Of a stretch of 31,293 nt of DNA, positions 1 through 7,437 are shown piece by piece. Source of the DNA: Lachnospiraceae bacterium UBA7160 (GTDB lineage Bacteria; Bacillota; Clostridia; Lachnospirales; Lachnospiraceae). Location: positions 5,356 to 36,648 of the forward strand of contig DKWE01000070.1 in the NCBI GenBank assembly GCA_002491565.1. The letters are read 5' to 3'. Position numbers and translations under genes: made by a program. The notes under the pieces were generated by a model. That model ran no database searches, was not told the DNA's origin, and saw nothing but the letters and a program-made list of their open reading frames with translations. The first letter of the stretch is position 1; each line of letters starts with the position of its first letter.

Positions 1-2
1 AC

Positions 3-2093
3 TTTCCCAAGCCGATCGGGTGTGCAAGCCGGCGGCGAATACTCCAGCTTGCGAAGCTGTATCCGCAGGCAAAGTTTGCCGTGATCCGGGGAAATGTGCA
101 GACGAGGCTCCGAAGACTCGACGAGGGAGAATTTTCCGCAACAATTCTGGCGGCGGCCGGACTGAAACGGCTGGGACTGGAAGGCCGGATCAGCCGCTTT
201 TTTTCGGTGGAAGAGATGATTCCGGCGGCCGGGCAGGGGATTCTGGCGGTGCAGGGCCGGGCAGGGGAGGATTATTCCTGGCTGGCAGGATACGATAATC
301 CGGATTCCCGGATTTGTGCCAGAGCGGAGCGTGCATTTGTGCGCGGACTTGGAGGTGGCTGCAGCGAACCGATTGCCGCATACGCAAAGGTGGAGAAGAA
401 TGGACGGCTCCGGCTGTATGGCTTCTACCAGAATCCGGAGACCGGACAGACATTCTCCGGACAGCAGACGGGACACATCTCGCAGCCAGAGCGGCTTGGG
501 GAGCAGCTGGCAAGGAAGGCGAAATATCACACCGGCGCAGTCGGGAAGGTCTGGCTGGTCGGTGCAGGGCCGTCGGATCCGGGGCTTCTGACGCTGAAAG
601 GCCGGGAGGTACTGCAGGACGCGGAGGTTGTTGTCTATGACGCACTGGCAGGCGACGCAATTCTTGCGATGATTCCGGATACAGCGGAGGCGATCAATGT
701 CGGCAAGCGTTCCAGCCATCACACGATGCGGCAGGAGCAGATCAGCGCGCTTCTGGCGCAGAAAGCGAAGGAAGGGAAGCGTGTTGTGCGCTTAAAGGGC
801 GGAGACCCGTTTCTGTTTGGACGCGGCGGTGAGGAGCTTGAGGTGCTTGCGAAGGAAGGGATTCCTTTTGAGGTTGTGCCTGGTGTGACCTCGGCGATTG
901 CGGTTCCTGCTTATCAGGGGATCCCGGTGACGCACCGCGATTATTGCTCCTCCGTACATATCATCACCGGTCATAAGCGGGAAGGGGAGTCCCTGGATAT
1001 TGATTTTGAGGCGCTGGTTCGGACAAAGGGGACACTGGTCTTCCTGATGGGTGTTTCTTCCCTCCGCCTGATCTGTGCGGGCCTGCTTGCTGCCGGGATG
1101 CGGGCGGATATGCCTGCTGCTCTGCTGGCCCGCGGGACAACGGCCGCGCAGGAGCGGATCGTAGCGACGATCTCGACGCTTCCGCAGGAGGTGGAGGCAC
1201 ATGGAGCCGTCACGCCGGCGATTATTGTGGTTGGAGAGGTCTGCCGTCTTGCGGAACAGTTTTCCTGGACGGAGCAGTTGCCGCTTTGGGGTGTCCGTGT
1301 GGTGGTGACACGCCCGAGGGAGCTGGCCGGGACGGCCGCAGAGCGGCTCCGGAAGCTGGGTGCGGAGGTGCTGGAGCTTCCTGCCATCCGCACGGAGGCG
1401 CGCGCAGACAGCAGAGAATTGGAGCGGGCGCTGGAGGAACTCGGAAAATATCAGTGGATTGTGTTTACAAGTCCGACCGGGGTGCGGATCTTTTTTGAGG
1501 AGCTTGCCAAGAAAAAGAAGGATGTGCGCTGCCTTGGCAGGGCGAAATTCGCGGTGATCGGATCAGGTTCCGCAAAGGAGCTGGAAAAGCATGGAATCTA
1601 TGCAGATCTGATGCCGGAGGTCTACGATGGAGCGCATCTGGGTGCGGCACTGGCGGAATCGTGCAGGCGCAGGCTCGCGGAGCAGGGGGCAGAAGGCGGA
1701 AAGCCTTGTCTGCGGGTCCTGATTCCCCGCGCGGCAGAGGGAAACCGGGAGCTGACCGATGCGTTAGCCGCGGTAGAAGGACTTGCAGCAGATGATATTC
1801 CGTTATATGATACAAGGTATGGGGTTCCGGCATCGCTGAAGGAGGTTCTGGCAGCGCGCGGGGAGCTGACAGGCGGGAATACCTATGTGATGTTTACGAG
1901 TGCATCCACCGTCAAAGGGTTTGCCGCGGCGGTGCAGGGATTTGATCTGTCTGCGGTGCGGGCAGTCTGCATTGGCCGTCAGACCAGAGCCGCAGCGGAC
2001 GCGCTCGGCATGAAAACCTGGATGGCGGAGCAGGCAACGATTGAGCGTATGATTGAGAAGCTGACCGAAATCGTCCGGAAGCAGCGGGGCTGA
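3..2093 (+). CDS. HemC-CobA-HemD trifunctional fusion (5' end outside window)
   Basis: The reading frame is open from the left edge, so the N-terminus is missing; 696 residues are visible. Visible residues 1-178 are the C-terminal part of hydroxymethylbilane synthase (HemC): PIGCASRRR, then RGNVQTRL, and GGGCSEPI with the cysteine (about residue 120) that carries the dipyrromethane cofactor. Residues about 181-420 are uroporphyrinogen-III C-methyltransferase (SUMT, CobA): VGAGPSDPG, LKGGDPFLFGRGGEE and PGVTSAIAVPAYQGIPVTHR. Residues about 430-696 match uroporphyrinogen-III synthase (HemD): VVVTRPREL, FTSPTGVRIFF, MFTSASTVKGF. One cytosolic polypeptide could thus convert porphobilinogen to precorrin-2. 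CobA-HemD fusions are known in clostridia; HemC on the same chain is less usual. There is no stop between domains. The HemC catalytic aspartate lies outside the window. The next gene, hemB, supplies the substrate. Confidence 0.93.
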   Translation, partial: FPKPIGCASRRRILQLAKLYPQAKFAVIRGNVQTRLRRLDEGEFSATILAAAGLKRLGLEGRISRFFSVEEMIPAAGQGILAVQGRAGEDYSWLAGYDNPDSRICARAERAFVRGLGGGCSEPIAAYAKVEKNGRLRLYGFYQNPETGQTFSGQQTGHISQPERLGEQLARKAKYHTGAVGKVWLVGAGPSDPGLLTLKGREVLQDAEVVVYDALAGDAILAMIPDTAEAINVGKRSSHHTMRQEQISALLAQKAKEGKRVVRLKGGDPFLFGRGGEELEVLAKEGIPFEVVPGVTSAIAVPAYQGIPVTHRDYCSSVHIITGHKREGESLDIDFEALVRTKGTLVFLMGVSSLRLICAGLLAAGMRADMPAALLARGTTAAQERIVATISTLPQEVEAHGAVTPAIIVVGEVCRLAEQFSWTEQLPLWGVRVVVTRPRELAGTAAERLRKLGAEVLELPAIRTEARADSRELERALEELGKYQWIVFTSPTGVRIFFEELAKKKKDVRCLGRAKFAVIGSGSAKELEKHGIYADLMPEVYDGAHLGAALAESCRRRLAEQGAEGGKPCLRVLIPRAAEGNRELTDALAAVEGLAADDIPLYDTRYGVPASLKEVLAARGELTGGNTYVMFTSASTVKGFAAAVQGFDLSAVRAVCIGRQTRAAADALGMKTWMAEQATIERMIEKLTEIVRKQRG

Positions 2094-2146
2094 AAGACTA
2101 AAAATATGAAGTGAACCCTGAGATATAAAAGGAGAGGTGCAGGAAA

Positions 2147-3133
2147 ATGGATATGACAATCAGGCCGAGACGGCTGCGCAGAGGAGAACTGCTTCGAACT
2201 ATGGTGCGGGAGACGCGGATGAATCCGTCCTCACTGATTTATCCGATGTTTGTAAAGGAAGGGACGAACCTGGCAGATGAGATTCCAACGATGCCAGGGC
2301 AGTACCGCTACAGTGTGGATCGTGTCGGTGAGAAGCTGGATGCGCTGCTGGATGCCGGCGTGCGGTCTGTGATGCTGTTCGGGATACCGGATCACAAGGA
2401 TGAAGTCGGGAGCAGTGCATGGGATCCGGACGGGATCATTCAGAGAGCGCTTCGGAAAATCAAAGAAGACTACCGGGAGGAGCTGTATCTGATTACGGAC
2501 GTCTGCATGTGCGAATACACGTCGCATGGACATTGTGGGATGCTCTGCGGCCATGAGGTGGATAATGATAAGACGCTGGAGCTGCTGTCGAGGACGGCAC
2601 TTTCCCATGTGCAGGCGGGGGCGGATATGGTAGCGCCGTCCGATATGATGGATGGGCGTGTCCGTGCGATCCGGACAACACTGGATCAAAATGGTTACAC
2701 GATGACGCCGATTCTGTCGTATGCGGTCAAATATGCGTCCGGCTTTTACGGCCCGTTCCGGGATGCGGCAGGTTCTGCTCCGGCTTTTGGGGACCGGAAG
2801 GGGTATCAGATGGATTACCATAACAGCCGGGAGGGCATCAAGGAAGCGCTGCTCGATGTGGAGGAGGGCGCGGATATCGTGATGGTGAAGCCGGCGATGT
2901 CGTACCTGGATCTGGTGACGAAGGTAAAAGAGGCCGTGAAGGTGCCGGTAGCCGCCTACAGTGTGAGCGGAGAGTATGCGATGATCAAGGCAGGAGCGGC
3001 GCTCGGTTACATCGAGGAGGAAAAGATTATCTGCGAGACGGCGGTATCTGCATACCGTGCAGGCTGCGATTTATATCTGACGTATTATGCGCCGGAGATC
3101 GCGCGGTTTATGCGGGAGGGCCGGATCGGATAA
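2147..3133 (+). CDS. hemB: Delta-aminolevulinic acid dehydratase (porphobilinogen synthase)
   Basis: This cytosolic enzyme condenses two 5-aminolevulinate molecules to porphobilinogen, the substrate of the upstream HemC domain. The 328 residues are normal for the family. The zinc-site cysteines form CxCx7C (C120, C122, C130), indicating a zinc-type rather than purely Mg-dependent enzyme. The two active-site lysines are K195 in SYAVKYASGFYGPFRDA and K248 in VMVKPAMSYLD; K248 is the Schiff-base lysine by family analogy. The start at 2147 has AAAAGGAGAGG at 2127-2137; an in-frame ATG two codons later is possible but less well spaced. It lies 53 bp after the HemC-CobA-HemD stop and is probably co-transcribed with it. 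Confidence 0.97.
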   Translation: MDMTIRPRRLRRGELLRTMVRETRMNPSSLIYPMFVKEGTNLADEIPTMPGQYRYSVDRVGEKLDALLDAGVRSVMLFGIPDHKDEVGSSAWDPDGIIQRALRKIKEDYREELYLITDVCMCEYTSHGHCGMLCGHEVDNDKTLELLSRTALSHVQAGADMVAPSDMMDGRVRAIRTTLDQNGYTMTPILSYAVKYASGFYGPFRDAAGSAPAFGDRKGYQMDYHNSREGIKEALLDVEEGADIVMVKPAMSYLDLVTKVKEAVKVPVAAYSVSGEYAMIKAGAALGYIEEEKIICETAVSAYRAGCDLYLTYYAPEIARFMREGRIG

Positions 3134-3179
3134 TAAAAATCAGAAAAGGAAATACAGAGATACGAAATGAGGAATGGAA

Positions 3180-4487
3180 ATGACCAGATCAGAGGAATTG
3201 TTTGAGCGGGCGTGCAGGGTAATCCCGGGCGGTGTGAACAGTCCGGTGCGCGCGTTTGGCTCGGTGGGAGAGACGCCGCGGTTCATCGCGTCTGCGGAGG
3301 GCTCCCATATGACAGATGCAGACGGAAAGACTTATGTTGATTTTATCAGTTCGTGGGGGCCGATGATTCTCGGGCACAATCACCCGGCGGTGCGCGAGGC
3401 GGTGGTGCGCGCATGTGAGAGAGGACTGAGCTATGGAGCGGCCACCGAGTGTGAAGTGGAAATGGCAGAGCTGATCTGCTCCTCAGTGCGGAACATCGAG
3501 CTGGTGCGCATGGTGAATTCCGGCACGGAGGCTGTGATGAGCGCGATTCGCACCGCGCGCGGCTATACAGGGCGGGACAAAATCGTGAAATTCATGGGCT
3601 GCTATCACGGGCATTCGGATGCGCTGCTTGTGCAGGCAGGCTCCGGCGTCATGACGGCCGGGATTCCGGACAGCGCGGGCGTTCCGGCAGGCTGTACGAA
3701 GGATACGCTGTCTGCAATCTATAATGACTTGTCTTCGGTGGAGGCACTGTTTGCACAGTTTCCGGAGGAAATCGCGGCAGTTGTTGTAGAGCCGGTCGCT
3801 GCAAACATGGGTGTAGTGCCGCCGGCGCCGGGCTTTTTGGAGGGGTTGCGCAGTCTCTGCACGCGGCATGGCGCGGTGCTGATCTTTGACGAGGTGATCA
3901 CCGGCTTCCGGCTTGGCTTCGAGGGAGCGCAGGGGTATTTTGGTATCGATGCAGATCTTGTGACCTACGGAAAAATTATCGGGGCAGGCATGCCGGTTGG
4001 CGCGTACGGCGGCAAACGGGAGATTATGTCGAAGGTAGCGCCTGTCGGACCGGTCTATCAGGCGGGGACCTTAAGCGGAAACCCGGTCGCGATGCAGGCC
4101 GGGCTTGCACAGCTTTCGATCCTGAAAAACCACCCGGAGCTCTATACGGAACTGGAAGAAAAAGCAAACTGGTTCTTTGAGGCGCTTTCCCATGTGGCAG
4201 CAAAAGCGGGCCAGGGCTACCACATGAATCATATTTCCTCCCTCGGCTGTCTGTATTTTACGAAGAGACCTGTGGTGGACTATGCATCAGCGAAGACGGC
4301 GGATACGGAGGCGTTCGCTGACTGGTTCCGGTATATGCTGAACCGGGGCTTCTATTTCGGGCCGTCGCAGTTTGAGGCGATGTTCCTGTCTGCAGCGCAC
4401 ACAAAGGAAGAACTTCAGTCTGTGGTGGATGGCGCCGAGGAATACTTTTGCAGGGAAAACATGCATCAGAGGGGAAGCCTGGTATGA
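3180..4487 (+). CDS. hemL: Glutamate-1-semialdehyde 2,1-aminomutase
   Basis: This PLP enzyme of the C5 pathway converts glutamate-1-semialdehyde to 5-aminolevulinate in the cytosol. The family signature is clear: RVIPGGVNSPVRAF near the N-terminus, YHGHSDALLVQAGSG, the PLP-binding FDEVITGFRLG, and the Schiff-base lysine K265 in TYGKIIGAGMPVGAYGG. The length of 435 residues is normal. An ATG at 3174 is in frame, but GAGG at 3169-3172 is too close to it and well spaced for 3180, which also gives the usual MTRSEELF start. Its stop overlaps the cobU start (ATGA). Presence of hemL implies a glutamyl-tRNA reductase (hemA) elsewhere, perhaps just upstream of the window. Confidence 0.96.
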   Translation: MTRSEELFERACRVIPGGVNSPVRAFGSVGETPRFIASAEGSHMTDADGKTYVDFISSWGPMILGHNHPAVREAVVRACERGLSYGAATECEVEMAELICSSVRNIELVRMVNSGTEAVMSAIRTARGYTGRDKIVKFMGCYHGHSDALLVQAGSGVMTAGIPDSAGVPAGCTKDTLSAIYNDLSSVEALFAQFPEEIAAVVVEPVAANMGVVPPAPGFLEGLRSLCTRHGAVLIFDEVITGFRLGFEGAQGYFGIDADLVTYGKIIGAGMPVGAYGGKREIMSKVAPVGPVYQAGTLSGNPVAMQAGLAQLSILKNHPELYTELEEKANWFFEALSHVAAKAGQGYHMNHISSLGCLYFTKRPVVDYASAKTADTEAFADWFRYMLNRGFYFGPSQFEAMFLSAAHTKEELQSVVDGAEEYFCRENMHQRGSLV

Positions 4488-5011
4488 TGCATCTTGTGAC
4501 GGGAGGCAGCGGGAGCGGAAAATCCGATTATGCGGAGCGGCTCGTGCTGGACCTGGGGGAGCGGCGCCGCATTTATATTGCGACGATGATCCCGTATGGC
4601 GAGGAAGGAAAGGCGCGGGTCAGGCGGCACCGCGCAATGCGCAGCAAGAAGCAGTTTGAGACGGTCGAATGCTATACGAATCTGGCACAGCTTCTGATCC
4701 CGCCGGATTGCTCGGTTCTGCTGGAGTGCGTCTCAAACGTGACTGCGAATGAGATGTATGATCCGTCCGGAGCCGGGGCTGCGGGGACGGTTGCTGCGGT
4801 GGTTGATGGTATTCGGAGCCTGCACCGGCAGGCAGAGAATCTGATTGTGGTGACAAATGAAATTTTTTCGGATGGCATTCCCTATGATGCGTCAACGATG
4901 CAGTATATGGAATACCTCGGAGAGATCAACCAGCAGCTCGCGAGAGAGGCGGACTTTGTCACGGAGGTCGTCTATGGGATTCCGCTTCCGGTCAAGGGAA
5001 CGCCTCGATAG
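4484..5011 (+). CDS. cobU: Adenosylcobinamide kinase / adenosylcobinamide-phosphate guanylyltransferase
   Basis: CobU phosphorylates adenosylcobinamide and then forms adenosylcobinamide-GDP, the substrate for CobS. The P-loop GGSGSGKS is at residues 7-14. H49 in RRHRAMR is the likely guanylylated histidine by analogy with Salmonella CobU His46. A VTNE motif follows, but the usual GIVP segment is replaced by IFSDGIPYD. The 175 residues are typical. The start at 4484 overlaps the hemL stop as ATGA and has AGGGGAA at 4470-4476, about 8 nt upstream. A frame extension to a TTG at 4448 is unlikely because it lacks the family N-terminus. A second, divergent CobU-like gene follows at 6077. Confidence 0.93.
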   Translation: MMHLVTGGSGSGKSDYAERLVLDLGERRRIYIATMIPYGEEGKARVRRHRAMRSKKQFETVECYTNLAQLLIPPDCSVLLECVSNVTANEMYDPSGAGAAGTVAAVVDGIRSLHRQAENLIVVTNEIFSDGIPYDASTMQYMEYLGEINQQLAREADFVTEVVYGIPLPVKGTPR

Positions 5012-5066
5012 GAACCCGCGCGTCCATAATCTGGTAATAATTTCGGAATTTTGGACTCTGCCCCAT

Positions 5067-5094
5067 CAGGTATCACAGATACTGCATATACCTG
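5067..5094 (+). other. Inverted repeats in the cobU-cobS gap (possible RNA structure)
   Basis: CAGGTAT (5067-5073) pairs perfectly with ATACCTG (5088-5094) across 14 nt. Inside it, GTATC-ACA-GATAC (about 5070-5082) forms a competing hairpin using the same left arm. The two structures are mutually exclusive. No T-run follows, so this is not a standard terminator. The 5012-5157 gap has no credible promoter or short gene. Any role in cobS expression is inference. Confidence 0.3.
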
Positions 5095-5119
5095 GACTCG
5101 CTGCGGTTCGGATAGTCAG

Positions 5120-5157
5120 GGAGGACCGGATACCTATAGTAAGAAAGGAGGACCGGA
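5120..5157 (+). promoter_or_regulatory. Duplicated Shine-Dalgarno segment before cobS
   Basis: The 11-mer GGAGGACCGGA occurs exactly twice, at 5120-5130 and 5147-5157. The second copy ends directly at the cobS ATG and, with the preceding AAA, forms the working AAAGGAGG site. The first copy is followed by TAC instead of ATG. It may be a leftover of a small duplication or a ribosome standby site. Confidence 0.55.
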
Positions 5158-5922
5158 ATGATAAAACGGCTGGCGAACAGCTTCGGCATTGCATTTTCGA
5201 TGTATTCGCGCATCCCGATGCCGCGCTGTGACTGGACGGATGAAAATATGAAATATGTGATGTGCTTTTTTCCGTGGGTTGGCGCGGTAATCGGAGCGCT
5301 TGGCTTTGGATGGTACATGCTTGCCTGGCAGCTCGGGGTTGCCCGGCCGCTGCGCGTGATTGTCCAGATGCTGATTCCGGTGCTGGTTTCCGGCGGAATC
5401 CATCTGGACGGGATGCTGGACACAGCGGATGCCTTGAGCTCATGGAGGCCGATGGAGCGCCGGATCGAGATTCTGAAGGATTCCCATGCCGGAGCATTTG
5501 CGATCATCACCTGCGCGGTCTACTTCCTGCTGCTGTATGGCGTGACGGACAGTGTCGGGGAGGAAATGCTTCCAGTATATGCAGCGGTGTTCGCGGTTTC
5601 TCGTTGTCTGAGCGGCCTCTCCGTTGTCTCCTTTCCGAAGATGAAGAAGGAAGGAACTGTATCGGAGTTTTCGAAAAAGGCGGAGACGAAGCGGATCCGG
5701 ATCGTGCTCGCGGGTTATCTTGCGCTGCTGTGTATCTGGATGCTCTGGAAGAATCCGCGGTATGGCGCGGCGGCAATCGCAGGGGCAGGTTTGATGTTCT
5801 TGTACTATTACCGGATGTCGCGGAAAAACTTCGGCGGGATCAACGGCGACCTTGCGGGCTGGTTCGTCTCGTGGTGCGAGCTTGTGATGCCGCTTGCGAT
5901 CGTTCTTGTGAGCTGGTTCTGA
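5158..5922 (+). CDS. cobS: Adenosylcobinamide-GDP ribazoletransferase (cobalamin synthase)
   Basis: CobS is an integral membrane enzyme that joins adenosylcobinamide-GDP to alpha-ribazole (phosphate), the last nucleotide-loop step. Family motifs are present: GGIHLDGMLDTADAL at about residues 79-93, RRIEILKDSHAGAFA at about 101-115, and GGINGDLAGW near the C-terminus. Several hydrophobic stretches follow, for example residues 36-56, 115-130, 180-195 and 235-254, consistent with a polytopic protein. The 254 residues are normal. The start at 5158 has AAAGGAGG six bases upstream. Its partners CobU, CobT and CobC are all in this cluster. Confidence 0.95.
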   Translation: MIKRLANSFGIAFSMYSRIPMPRCDWTDENMKYVMCFFPWVGAVIGALGFGWYMLAWQLGVARPLRVIVQMLIPVLVSGGIHLDGMLDTADALSSWRPMERRIEILKDSHAGAFAIITCAVYFLLLYGVTDSVGEEMLPVYAAVFAVSRCLSGLSVVSFPKMKKEGTVSEFSKKAETKRIRIVLAGYLALLCIWMLWKNPRYGAAAIAGAGLMFLYYYRMSRKNFGGINGDLAGWFVSWCELVMPLAIVLVSWF

Positions 5923-6076
5923 CCGTGTATTGTGTATAGAGGGAAGGATTTGCCTGTTCGGATTACTGGTACAGAAGTGCGGACAAAGAAGCAGGTGATG
6001 CAGACTTATCGGCTAAGGCTGAATATGCAGGCAAAAACGAATGTGCAGGCAGGATTACGGGGAAGGGACGGAAACA

Positions 6077-6778
6077 ATGAAACTTGTAATAGGCGGGGCG
6101 TTTCAGGGAAAGCTGGCGTACGCAAAGGAACGCTATGACGTTTCGGAGGGCTGGATCGACGGAAGAGACTGTGCCTTTCGGGAGCTTGAGACGTGCCGGG
6201 GGATTTTTCATTTTCATGAGTATGTGCGCAGGCTGGCGGCGCTAAGCGGCATGGCAGAGGAGCAGGAAGCAGGGCAGAATGGCATGGAGGCAGAGCGGGA
6301 GCGGCTGCATGAGCTTCCGATGGCATTGTTTTGGAAGAATGCTGAGGGACAGACAGATGCCCGTCCAGGCGACGCGGGAGATGCAGCAGCTGTGTACAGT
6401 GCAAAACGAGCAGGAGAAGCAGCGGGTGTAAATATTGTGAAGTGCGCAGGAGAGGCATCAGGTGCAAGTATTGCGAAGTGTGCAGGAGAAACATTGGATG
6501 AGTGCGGCGATGACCGTGTGGGTATGCCAGATGCGTGCAGTGCGCTGGATGCGTGTGCGCAGAGGTTTGCAGCCTGGCTGTCTGAAAAAAATCCGGACGT
6601 TGTGATTGTGACGAATGAGCTGGGGTACGGCATTGTTCCGATTGACCGGTTCGACCGGGAGTATCGGGAGCTGGACGGGCGGATCTGTACCTGTCTTGCA
6701 GCGCGTGCGCAGGAGGTTGTGCGTGTGGTCTGCGGGATGGGTGTGGTGATAAAGACTGCGGCTTGCGATCCTCAGTGA
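6077..6778 (+). CDS. Divergent CobU-like cobinamide kinase paralogue with repeat insertion
   Basis: The C-terminal half is clearly CobU-like: VIVTNELGYGIVP, then YRELDGRICTCLAARAQEVV and VVCGMGVVIK. The N-terminus has a P-loop remnant, GGAFQGKLAYA, in which the usual S/T after GK is leucine, and no RHR segment that would carry the guanylylated histidine; it has FHFHEYVRRL instead. Residues about 70-150 are a low-complexity insertion with three 12-residue repeats. The start at 6077 (MKLVIGG) has GGGGAAGGG at 6059-6067; 233 residues. Kinase activity may be altered or lost. It could be an accessory or retuned kinase, since cobU at 4484 looks complete. It sits between cobS and the precorrin-2 dehydrogenase gene. 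Exact function unknown. Confidence 0.8.
   Translation: MKLVIGGAFQGKLAYAKERYDVSEGWIDGRDCAFRELETCRGIFHFHEYVRRLAALSGMAEEQEAGQNGMEAERERLHELPMALFWKNAEGQTDARPGDAGDAAAVYSAKRAGEAAGVNIVKCAGEASGASIAKCAGETLDECGDDRVGMPDACSALDACAQRFAAWLSEKNPDVVIVTNELGYGIVPIDRFDREYRELDGRICTCLAARAQEVVRVVCGMGVVIKTAACDPQ
6401..6508 (+). repeat. Three degenerate 36-bp in-frame tandem repeats
   Basis: Units 6401-6436, 6437-6472 and 6473-6508 encode AKRAGEAAGVNI, VKCAGEASGASI and AKCAGETLDECG. The KxAGE core is kept in all three; the last unit decays at its end. They lie inside the insertion of the CobU-like protein, between the P-loop region and the VTNE motif. Confidence 0.8.
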
Positions 6779-6990
6779 CGGTGTGCCAACCGTTCGACTT
6801 GCATATGAGAATTTGTATGTCTGCCAGGGCGGTACCACACTCCTGTGTAGTCATAGATGGAACTGTGAAATTAAAGCAGGCAGACGATATCTTCTGCAGA
6901 GAAGAATCCGGGGAGAAGGTTTCCATTGATGGCGGTGAGGGTGTGAAAGGCTGTGGTGTGAATCAGAAAAGAATTGGGAAGGAACAGGCG

Positions 6991-7437
6991 ATGTATTTTC
7001 CATTTTTTGTAGACCTGACGCAAAAGCAGGTGCTGGTCGTTGGGGCGGGGACAATCGCCGCGCGGCGCATCCGGACACTGGCGGAATTTGCGGGACAGAT
7101 CCGTGTCTGTGCTCCGGAGATTTCAGCGTCTGTCCGGGAACTTTCGGAATCGTATTCCATCGTGCTGCTGGAGAAGGGCTTTGCGGAGACTGATCTCGAC
7201 GGGGCAGATCTGGTGCTTGCGGCAACGGACGACCGGGAGCTGAACCATCGGATTGCAAGGCTGTGCCGTACCCGCGGGATTCCGGTCAATGACTGCAGTG
7301 AAAAGGAATTGTGCGACTTTTATTTTCCGTCCATTGTGCAAAAAGACGGGATCGTCATCGGCATCGGCGCATCCGGGCAGGACCACGGGCTGGTGAAACG
7401 GACGCGGATAGAACTGGAGGAATTTTTTAGAACATGA
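6991..7437 (+). CDS. Precorrin-2 dehydrogenase (SirC/CysG N-terminal type, short form)
   Basis: It oxidises precorrin-2 to sirohydrochlorin with NAD+, the branch to cobalt-sirohydrochlorin and siroheme. The protein has 148 residues and is essentially a single Rossmann domain: VLVVGAGTIAARRI at residues 14-27, VLAATDD at about 74-80, and VNDCSEKELCDFYFPS. It lacks the C-terminal dimerisation/chelatase region of CysG or Met8p, so metal insertion must come from elsewhere. The frame is open further upstream, but GGAAGGA at 6977-6983 and the conserved MYFPFFVDL start choose 6991. Its stop overlaps the cbiB ATG (ATGA). The 6779-6990 gap holds nothing I recognise. Confidence 0.88.
   Translation: MYFPFFVDLTQKQVLVVGAGTIAARRIRTLAEFAGQIRVCAPEISASVRELSESYSIVLLEKGFAETDLDGADLVLAATDDRELNHRIARLCRTRGIPVNDCSEKELCDFYFPSIVQKDGIVIGIGASGQDHGLVKRTRIELEEFFRT

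Noticed and set aside
6006..6926. 306-residue His/Leu-rich open frame on the minus strand
   Set aside because: It is the complement of the CobU-like gene and its repeats; the apparent repeats simply mirror the coding strand.
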